From the NCBI GenBank assembly GCA_013695175.1, contig JACDAZ010000516.1, positions 1 to 23,998 on the forward strand: 23,998 nt of DNA, read 5' to 3'. Every line of letters begins with the position of its first letter. The stretch's first letter is position 1. The DNA is from Flavisolibacter sp. GTDB taxonomy: Bacteria > Bacteroidota > Bacteroidia > Chitinophagales > Chitinophagaceae. The notes beneath the pieces were generated by a model, which was not told the DNA's origin, did not search any database, and was given only the letters and a program-made list of their open reading frames with translations. The position numbers and the translations under genes are program-made. Positions 16,197-22,398 of this stretch are shown here, piece after piece.

Positions 16197-16586
16197 ATGA
16201 AAACCGTTTTAACCACATTATTATTATCAGTTTACTTTATAGTAAGTACTGGTTTTGTGGTTAACCTGCATTACTGTATGGATCGTTATCATTCCTGGGA
16301 GCTGGGTACAAGTGAAAAAGAAAAATGCAACACCTGCGGAATGAAAAATTCTACCACAAACGATTGTTGCAGGGATGAAGTAAAACTGGTAAAGTTGCAA
16401 CAGAACCAGGTGCCTGCTAAAGCATTGATTTTACATTTTGCTTTACCTGAATTGATTTTAAATACATCTTCTTTTCTTTTATTGCCATTTCAAAATATTT
16501 CTCCGGCTTCTGTTTTTCCAGATACCGGCCCTCCTTTATTAAGTGAGCAGGATACATACCTGCAGAATTGTGTTTTCAGAATTTAG
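16197..16586 (+). CDS. HYC_CC_PP-type small exported protein
   Basis: Small protein whose three landmarks define the Bacteroidota HYC_CC_PP group: NLHYC, a later Cys pair (TCGMKNSTTNDCC) and TGPPLL near the C-terminus. The frame is open from a TTG at 16134 overlapping the porin stop. I place the start at ATG 16197 (MKTVLTTLLLSVYFIVSTGF) because that puts a signal/anchor helix at the N-terminus, leaving 129 residues; ATG 16191 and ATG 16146 are alternatives. The function of the family is not established. Members often sit next to HMA-domain and metal-resistance genes, as here. The Cys residues (HYC, CNTC, CC) and nearby His suggest thiol or metal binding in the periplasm, but this is inference. 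Confidence 0.8.
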   Translation: MKTVLTTLLLSVYFIVSTGFVVNLHYCMDRYHSWELGTSEKEKCNTCGMKNSTTNDCCRDEVKLVKLQQNQVPAKALILHFALPELILNTSSFLLLPFQNISPASVFPDTGPPLLSEQDTYLQNCVFRI

Positions 16587-16607
16587 TATAAGATATTTCC
16601 GAACAAA

Positions 16608-16630
16608 ATTCAATTAGAGTTATTCAATTA
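16608..16630 (+). repeat. 9-bp direct repeat upstream of the Cys-rich HMA gene
   Basis: ATTCAATTA occurs at 16608-16616 and 16622-16630, 14 nt apart start to start, within the 68-nt gap before the HMA gene. It could be an operator or chance in AT-rich DNA. Confidence 0.3.
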
Positions 16631-16654
16631 TTTTATTATCTAAATTTTTTTATA

Positions 16655-17149
16655 ATGAAAACATTAAAAATATTCCTTCTGTCATCTGCTTTTGTAATTT
16701 TTGCCCAGGTTGGTTTTGCACAAGTAAAATCTGAAACATTAAAAGTTGCCGGTGAGTGTGGCATGTGTAAAAAGAAAATTGAAACTGCTGCTAAATCAGC
16801 CGGAGCAACATATGCAGTTTGGGATGAAGATTCAAAAGAGCTAAAAGTCAAATACAATAGTAAATCTTCTAATGCAGCAAAGATCCAGGAAAGTATTGCT
16901 GCTGTAGGTTATGATACAGAATCTTTTAAAGCAACTGAAGAATCATATAACAACCTTCATTCCTGTTGTAAGTACGATAGGACTTCAATAGCATCTGCTA
17001 CTTGCTGCGTTGATGGAAAATGCACTAAGGAAGAATGCAAAACATGTTGTAAAGACGGTATTTGCACAAAAGACATGGCTTGCTGTAAAGGTGATAAATG
17101 TGCTGACCATGCTAAAGCTGATGGAAAAGCATGTTGTAAAAAAGCTTAA
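16655..17149 (+). CDS. Exported HMA-domain protein with metallothionein-like Cys-rich tail
   Basis: Exported 164-residue protein predicted to bind soft metals such as Cu, Zn or Cd. A signal peptide (1-23, ending in GFAQ) is followed by a heavy-metal-associated ferredoxin-like domain at about 26-95 with metal site GECGMCKKK (Cys35, Cys38). This is an ECGMC form rather than the usual GMTCxxC. Residues 104-161 hold 14 Cys: pairs at 104/105, 117/118, 131/132, 143/144 and 160/161 and singles at 123, 128, 137 and 149. CC-x4-C occurs three times (117-123, 131-137, 143-149), separated by Lys/Asp/Thr spacers, like a metallothionein. A second HMA gene follows after 18 nt. Storage or buffering of metal in the periplasm is inference. 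Confidence 0.88.
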   Translation: MKTLKIFLLSSAFVIFAQVGFAQVKSETLKVAGECGMCKKKIETAAKSAGATYAVWDEDSKELKVKYNSKSSNAAKIQESIAAVGYDTESFKATEESYNNLHSCCKYDRTSIASATCCVDGKCTKEECKTCCKDGICTKDMACCKGDKCADHAKADGKACCKKA

Positions 17150-17167
17150 CTCTCAAAAAAAACAATT

Positions 17168-17713
17168 ATGAAAAACATATTTTTTCTTATAGTGATATTG
17201 AGTTTAGGTTTATCCTCTCAAGCTCAATTTACAAAAGCAAGTTTACAGGCTAGTGGTTTAACATGTTCTATGTGTTCAAAAGCTGTAAAAAATGCGATAG
17301 AAACTGTACCATCTGTTGATAAGGTTATGGTTGATATCAAAAATCAACAATACAATATATCTTTCAAACCATCTGCTGCAATCAATTTTGATGATTTAAG
17401 TAAAGCAGTAGAAGATGCAGGCTTTTCAGTTGCTAATTTAAAAGTAACAGCAAAAGTTTCTGACATTAAAGTAGAAAAGGATGAACATTATTTAATTGAT
17501 AATAAATATTTCCATTTTTTGAATGGTTATGGAAAACAATTAAATGGTGAAACAACTTTTACACTGGTAGATAAATCTTTTGTTTCTGCAAAAGAATTTA
17601 AAAAGTTCAGTTCGTCATCTAAAATGAAATGCGTTCAAACAGGTAAGGCTGCTGAATGTTGTCAGAAAGATAATATTACTGAACAAACAAGAATTTTCCA
17701 CGTCATTATCTAA
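17168..17713 (+). CDS. Exported HMA-domain protein with uncharacterised C-terminal domain
   Basis: Exported 181-residue protein. The signal peptide spans 1-20 (SSQAQ). The HMA domain at about 23-95 has the standard metal motif SGLTCSMCSKAV (Cys33, Cys36), the usual Cu(I)/Zn site. Residues 100-181 form a second region I cannot assign (DEHYLIDNKYFHFLNGYGKQ and onward). Its pattern suggests a small beta-domain, ending with three more Cys (155, 164, 165 in KMKCV and AECCQ) that could add a metal site. It lies 18 nt after the Cys-rich HMA gene and 49 nt before the probable outer-membrane protein gene, with a terminator-like hairpin in that last gap. A periplasmic metallochaperone role is inferred from the HMA fold and neighbours. 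Confidence 0.86.
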   Translation: MKNIFFLIVILSLGLSSQAQFTKASLQASGLTCSMCSKAVKNAIETVPSVDKVMVDIKNQQYNISFKPSAAINFDDLSKAVEDAGFSVANLKVTAKVSDIKVEKDEHYLIDNKYFHFLNGYGKQLNGETTFTLVDKSFVSAKEFKKFSSSSKMKCVQTGKAAECCQKDNITEQTRIFHVII

Positions 17714-17721
17714 TGCAGTCG

Positions 17722-17750
17722 AACCTCCGGATTTTTACCGGAGGTTTTTT
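17722..17750 (+). terminator. Terminator-like hairpin inside the metal cassette
   Basis: Perfect 9-bp stem AACCTCCGG / CCGGAGGTT, 7-nt loop and a run of six T. It lies 8 nt after the second HMA gene and only 12 nt before the next ATG, so no promoter fits between. It may act as a partial terminator or attenuator. Confidence 0.8.
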
Positions 17751-17762
17751 AATTTATATTAA

Positions 17763-18626
17763 ATGAAGTTGAAAACGATTTTCTTCATCTTATTAGCTCC
17801 TTCTATATTTACCGGTATAAATGCACAGGAACTTTACCCATATAGTGAACCTGCTTCTAATATGCCGGCACAATCAATAAGTTTGAAAATGGGTACTATG
17901 CTTCATAAGACTGTTCATTCAAATGAACTGAAGCAAAGGCATATGCCGGAAATTATGTTTGGAATTAGTAAAGAGTGGATGGTTCATGCAGGTATCAATT
18001 TTTCTGATATGCATCAGGATAAAATGAAATTTGAAGCTCTTAGGTTTTATACAAAATACCGTTTTTTATCTCTTGACGAATTACATAAACATTTTAGGAT
18101 GGCTGCTTTTGCAGCAGGTAATTACAGTAAAAATCATCTTGATCATAATGAAATAAATATGATGGGTGATCAAAGTGCTATACAGGTAGGATTAATTGCC
18201 ACTCAATTATGGCATAAATTAGCAATATCCGGAACAGGTTCCTTAGTAGAAGTGGTGGATAAAGAAAGATGGTCAAAGCAAAACCAGGGAAACTATGCCT
18301 TCAGAGCTTTTAATTATTCTCTTTCAGCAGGTTATTTATTATTTCCTAAAGACTATACAGACTACAACCAGACAAATATTAATTTATATGCAGAATTAAT
18401 AGGCAGCAGGAACATCAATTTTCCCATGGAAAAATATTTTGTTGATCTGGCACCGTCTATACAATTTATTTTTAAAAGTACAGCAAAATTGAACTTTGGT
18501 TACAGGTTTCAGTTGAGTAGTGATATTTATAGAATAGCTGATAGAAGTTATTTAATAAGCTATGAGCATATTTTTTTAAATGCTTTAAAACGAAAGAAAC
18601 GAACAATAACTGAAACTGTTTTATAA
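17763..18626 (+). CDS. Exported His/Met-rich probable outer-membrane protein, metal-cassette member
   Basis: Exported protein of 287 residues with a signal peptide at 1-21 (INAQ). I do not recognise a named family. The mature part alternates strand-like segments with Tyr/Phe/Trp, such as KFEALRFYTKYRF, AIQVGLIATQLWH and LNFGYRFQLSS, and ends in a likely barrel strand (SYEHIFLNAL), so an outer-membrane beta-barrel is probable. The N-terminal half is rich in His and Met (HKTVHSNELKQRHMPEIMF, DMHQDKMKF, NHLDHNEINMM), which fits copper or silver contact and a place after two HMA genes. A terminator-like hairpin ends 12 nt before its ATG, so expression needs read-through. It converges with the glutamine synthetase gene across a bidirectional terminator. 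Confidence 0.75.
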   Translation: MKLKTIFFILLAPSIFTGINAQELYPYSEPASNMPAQSISLKMGTMLHKTVHSNELKQRHMPEIMFGISKEWMVHAGINFSDMHQDKMKFEALRFYTKYRFLSLDELHKHFRMAAFAAGNYSKNHLDHNEINMMGDQSAIQVGLIATQLWHKLAISGTGSLVEVVDKERWSKQNQGNYAFRAFNYSLSAGYLLFPKDYTDYNQTNINLYAELIGSRNINFPMEKYFVDLAPSIQFIFKSTAKLNFGYRFQLSSDIYRIADRSYLISYEHIFLNALKRKKRTITETVL

Positions 18627-18630
18627 AAAA

Positions 18631-18656
18631 AATGTCCGGATCTTCCGGACATTTTT
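18631..18656. terminator. Bidirectional terminator between the metal cassette and glutamine synthetase
   Basis: Perfect 10-bp stem AATGTCCGGA / TCCGGACATT with a 3-nt loop. The plus strand runs into five T, and on the minus strand the seven A at 18624-18630 give a T tract, so the hairpin can stop transcription from both convergent genes. Confidence 0.88.
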
Positions 18657-18680
18657 CACTTAAAGTTTATACATTATAAA

Positions 18681-20870
18681 CTATCTTAAGAAAAGGATTT
18701 CTCTGTATTTTGGTAAGCTCCACTCTTTATCTTCTACCATTTGTTCCAGTTTGTCTGCATGATATCTTATTGCATCAAAATATTTTTCTTTTACTTCTTC
18801 GCAATAAGCAATTGCTTTTTCACGTGAATCTTCAATCTTGTTACACTTTTTCCTGGCTTCTATCATTTCTTCAGTAAGTGTACTTACTTTATTAATGTGC
18901 TCTGAAATTTTGTTTAGCGTTTTTGTTCTTTCGGTGCAGGCGCCTTCTGCCAGTCCTGCTTCTTTTAGTCTTTGTACATTTTCCAATAATACATTTTGAT
19001 ACCTGACAGCAGATGGTAATATATGACTGCTGGCTAATTCAACCATCACCCTACCTTCTATCTGTACCTTTTTTATGTATTTCTCCAGTTCTATTTCATG
19101 TCTTGCTTCAAGCTCAGATTCTGAATAAATTTTGTTGTTTTCAAAAAGAGATTTTGCTTTTTCAGTAACCATGGCATCTAAAGCAAGAGGTGTTGTTTTA
19201 ATATTTTCCAACCCTCTTTTTCCAGCTTCTTTTTCCCATTCACTACTGTAACCATCACCTTCAAAAAGAATTCTTTCACTGGCTACTATATATTCCCTGA
19301 TTGTATGAATGATAGCTATTTCTTTCTTTTCACCTTTTTCAATTAAAGCATCAACATCTTTCTTAAATTCTTTAAGAGTCTGTGCCATGATGGTATTTAA
19401 AACAGTCATCGGGTTGGCGCAGTTAGCAGATGATCCTACCGCACGGAATTCAAATTTATTTCCGGTAAATGCAAAAGGAGAAGTACGGTTCCTGTCAGTA
19501 TTATCCATTAATAATTCAGGAATGCTTCTGTGAATATCTATTTTCAATAAGCTCTCATCCTGCTCATCAAAATCGTCACCAACTCTTTCTTTTACATCAT
19601 TAAGAACTTTGGTTAAATATTGTCCAATAAAAACAGAAATAATTGCCGGTGGTGCTTCATTGGCTCCCAATCTGAAATCATTTTGGGCAGATGCAATAGA
19701 AGCTCTTAAAATATCTGCATAATCATGAACAGCTTTGATGGCATTGACAAAAAATGTCAAAAACATCAAGTTTGTTTTTGGTGTTTTGCCGGGAGCTAAT
19801 AAATTTACGCCTGTATCAGTTGCAAGACTCCAGTTGTTATGTTTTCCACTTCCATTAATGCCTGCAAAAGGTTTTTCATGTAATATCACTCTTAGTTTAT
19901 GACGTTGAGCTACCCTTGTCATAACATCCATCAATAGAGTATTATGATCAACAGCAATATTCACTTCTTCAAAAATGGGAGCGCACTCAAATTGAGCAGG
20001 GGCTACTTCATTATGCCTTGTTCGTAATGGTATGCCTAATTTATATGCTTCTTTTTCATAATCACGCATAAAAGCATACAAACGTTCAGGTATAGAACCA
20101 AAATAATGATCTTCCAGTTGTTGACCTTTTGCAGAACCGTGACCAAAAACTGTTCTACCACACATTACCAGGTCAGGTCTTGCATTAAATAATCCTTCAT
20201 CAACAACAAAATATTCCTGTTCCCAGCCTAAAGTTGCTGTTACCTTAGATACATTCCTGTCAAAATAATTGCAAACATCAACAGCTGCATGATTTAATGC
20301 TTCAAGTGCTTTTAAGAGCGGGGCTTTATAATCCAGTGACTCACCGGTATAGGAAACAAAAATGGTAGGAATGCATAAAGTTTTTCCATAACCTATATCC
20401 ATAATGAAAGCAGGTGAGGATGGATCCCATGCAGTATAACCTCTTGCCTCAAAAGTGGCTCTTAATCCACCACTCGGAAATGAAGAAGCATCAGGTTCTT
20501 GCTGGATTAATGCATCTCCTTCAAATTGTTCTATGGGAGTACCATCACTTTTTATGGTAAAAAATGAATCGTGTTTTTCTGCGGTTGCACCTGTTAATGG
20601 TTGAAACCAATGTGTAAAATGACTTACTCCTTTACTTTCAGCCCAGGCTCTGATTCCATTGGCAATCTGGTTTGCCATGCTTCTATCAATTTTTTGATGT
20701 GATTTGATAGAACCCATTAAACTTTTAAAAGCCTCGTCACTTAAAAACTGACGTGCAGTTTGGTGAGAAAACACATTTTCAGCGAATATAGCTGTGATTT
20801 TAGAAGTATAACCGGGCGCAATTGGGCTTGAATTCAATAAATTGTTCAAAGCATGAAATCTGAGTGACAT
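18681..20870 (-). CDS. glnN: Glutamine synthetase type III
   Basis: Makes glutamine from glutamate, ammonia and ATP in the cytoplasm; this is the large dodecameric GSIII class common in Bacteroidota and cyanobacteria. The 729-residue length is typical of GSIII (GSI is about 470). Visible motifs: GWEQEYFVVD (215-224, metal Glu217/Glu219), RHNEVAPAQFE (285-295), GINGSGKHNNWSL (337-349), the GSIII-specific run around GANEAPPAIISVF (402-414) and RTSPFAFTGNKFEFRAVGSS (462-481). The extended C-terminal region (about 580-729) is helical. GSIII lacks the adenylylation loop of GSI, so that control is not expected. The gene stands alone with its own promoter candidate. The symbol glnA is also used for this class. 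Confidence 0.96.
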   Translation of the reverse strand: MSLRFHALNNLLNSSPIAPGYTSKITAIFAENVFSHQTARQFLSDEAFKSLMGSIKSHQKIDRSMANQIANGIRAWAESKGVSHFTHWFQPLTGATAEKHDSFFTIKSDGTPIEQFEGDALIQQEPDASSFPSGGLRATFEARGYTAWDPSSPAFIMDIGYGKTLCIPTIFVSYTGESLDYKAPLLKALEALNHAAVDVCNYFDRNVSKVTATLGWEQEYFVVDEGLFNARPDLVMCGRTVFGHGSAKGQQLEDHYFGSIPERLYAFMRDYEKEAYKLGIPLRTRHNEVAPAQFECAPIFEEVNIAVDHNTLLMDVMTRVAQRHKLRVILHEKPFAGINGSGKHNNWSLATDTGVNLLAPGKTPKTNLMFLTFFVNAIKAVHDYADILRASIASAQNDFRLGANEAPPAIISVFIGQYLTKVLNDVKERVGDDFDEQDESLLKIDIHRSIPELLMDNTDRNRTSPFAFTGNKFEFRAVGSSANCANPMTVLNTIMAQTLKEFKKDVDALIEKGEKKEIAIIHTIREYIVASERILFEGDGYSSEWEKEAGKRGLENIKTTPLALDAMVTEKAKSLFENNKIYSESELEARHEIELEKYIKKVQIEGRVMVELASSHILPSAVRYQNVLLENVQRLKEAGLAEGACTERTKTLNKISEHINKVSTLTEEMIEARKKCNKIEDSREKAIAYCEEVKEKYFDAIRYHADKLEQMVEDKEWSLPKYREILFLR

Positions 20871-20886
20871 AGTTCAATATTTTCAA

Positions 20887-20916
20887 CAAAGGAAAGCGAA
20901 TTCACTACAAAAGCAA
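20887..20916 (-). promoter_or_regulatory. Bacteroidota promoter for glutamine synthetase III
   Basis: On the minus strand TTG (20916-20914) and TTCCTTTG (20894-20887) are separated by 19 nt. The -7 box has one mismatch to TAnnTTTG. The ATG is at 20870, giving a leader of roughly a dozen nt. Confidence 0.4.
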
Positions 20917-21032
20917 TAAATTTTAATGAGTTGTTGATAAATACTGGCAAACTGTTAGTTTTATTATGAAATTTAACAGACAACTATTGTTTATTTCATT
21001 TTTTGACCTAAAAAAATAAACATATTTTTATT

Positions 21033-22298
21033 TTAAATATTTCCTAAAAGGATGTTTTTTAATTTATGCCAATTAATTTTGGCCATCATAGGAATAATTA
21101 AGAAAGGAAGAACTATGCTTCTGTACCTGACTACGGCACCAAGATTATTTACTGAATAACCAATCATTATCAATACAGAGAAAGAAAGGAATATGGAAAA
21201 GAGTATGAAAGGTGTAAAACCAACTCCATTTTTTCTCCAAAACAAGAAAATCACAAATAATAACAGCAAAAGGTTTATTTCTAAAGCTGCTGCAAAAGAA
21301 AGAAGATGCCTTACATCGGCTGGAAAAGGTCGCACAACAGAAATTATGAATGCCTGAGGTGCATTCTTGACAAAATTTTCAAAAGATGGTTTTAATGCTT
21401 CTACTTCTACATCTGAATCGCCTTTTAAAGCCATGAAGGCACTTTGCCTGTCAACAACTGCAGCAGGGAAGTCTAAATTTGGATTTATATACCTGGCAGT
21501 AAAAAATACTATTACAAATGCAACATAGATGATAGCAAATGAAATCGCAGGTTTTATTTTGGTTTTGCTGGCAATAATCCATGCGATAATAGCCGGTACT
21601 AAAGGAATAATTAAAAAATTGCGTAAGATCAGAATTAGTAGAAGTGATATTAATATCCAGATAATTCGATACAATCTCAATTGGTCTTCTTTAAAAGCAA
21701 AATAAAGGTGGTACGTAATTAAAGCAAATGCAACAAATAAAAGACCTTCTTTATGTACACCGCTTGTCCAGTATAAAAAAGAAGGAAGTAAAAAAGTACT
21801 GATTAAAACTGCCAGTTTTTTTGTTGGAAATACATGATCCATTACCCTGTATATTGCTATGGGTCCAAAAAGAGTTAGGAAGGAGTAGAAAATAATATTT
21901 GTGTAGTAATGACTAAAGCTGAGCAAATTAAATATAGCTACGATTTTTATTAAAAAGTTTGCTTTTAAATCATTCCACCACGAATTTTCTGCTGAAAGAA
22001 AACCTGAATATCCATGCTCATAGCTATTACTAAAAATAGTGGAGAAAAATATTCCCGGATCGGAACGTATTATTTCTGTTTCTTTTACTGCTTCATAATA
22101 ATAAGCCCAGGTATCTACCATTTGTGCCAGCTCGCCATAGTAAACACCTATCCAACCATAAAAAATTCCCGCCATTACCTTAAGCAGAAATATAATTATT
22201 AACTGTGCTGGTGTCAGTCCTGATTGTTTGAAAAAATTGACCTTCGTAACAAGCCATGCAAAAAGAACCAGGTAAGTAATAAATATTATATGTTCCAG
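21033..22298 (-). CDS. Polytopic inner-membrane protein, unknown function, with probable non-ATG start
   Basis: Hydrophobic protein with about ten predicted membrane helices, a topology seen in O-antigen polymerases and lipid-linked glycosyltransferases. I see no decisive catalytic motif, so function is open. The first ATG in frame is at 22175, but it falls inside a hydrophobic segment (IIIFLLKV|MAGIFYGWIG). The frame stays open another 41 codons to a CTG at 22298, after a TAA at 22307-22305. That extension reads LEHIIFITYLVLFAWLVTKV and then a basic loop, a natural first helix. It holds no ATG, GTG or TTG. A -7-like TTATTTTG (minus strand, 22324-22317) lies 18 nt before the CTG. I therefore annotate the CTG start (about 421 residues) and note the ATG form (380) as the alternative. 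Confidence 0.72.
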   Translation of the reverse strand: MEHIIFITYLVLFAWLVTKVNFFKQSGLTPAQLIIIFLLKVMAGIFYGWIGVYYGELAQMVDTWAYYYEAVKETEIIRSDPGIFFSTIFSNSYEHGYSGFLSAENSWWNDLKANFLIKIVAIFNLLSFSHYYTNIIFYSFLTLFGPIAIYRVMDHVFPTKKLAVLISTFLLPSFLYWTSGVHKEGLLFVAFALITYHLYFAFKEDQLRLYRIIWILISLLLILILRNFLIIPLVPAIIAWIIASKTKIKPAISFAIIYVAFVIVFFTARYINPNLDFPAAVVDRQSAFMALKGDSDVEVEALKPSFENFVKNAPQAFIISVVRPFPADVRHLLSFAAALEINLLLLLFVIFLFWRKNGVGFTPFILFSIFLSFSVLIMIGYSVNNLGAVVRYRSIVLPFLIIPMMAKINWHKLKNILLGNI

Positions 22299-22372
22299 GT
22301 AAAATTATTTTTGTCGCAAAATAACATTCTTATTTAATTGTAAATAAAAAACCATTCACATAACTAAGATCG

Positions 22373-22380
22373 TAGTTTTG
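22373..22380 (+). promoter_or_regulatory. Bacteroidota -7 box before purL
   Basis: TAGTTTTG matches TAnnTTTG exactly and ends 18 nt before the ATG at 22399. No -33 TTTG is seen at the usual distance. The 100-nt gap 22299-22398 carries divergent promoters for purL and the membrane protein. Confidence 0.45.
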
Positions 22381-22398
22381 CAACTTTCTTTTTTGATT

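Noticed and set aside
20871..21032. Possible small gene or ncRNA between glutamine synthetase and the membrane protein
   Set aside because: The 162-nt gap is AT-rich, with only the glnN promoter candidate. No stable hairpin or coding frame with a credible start is visible.
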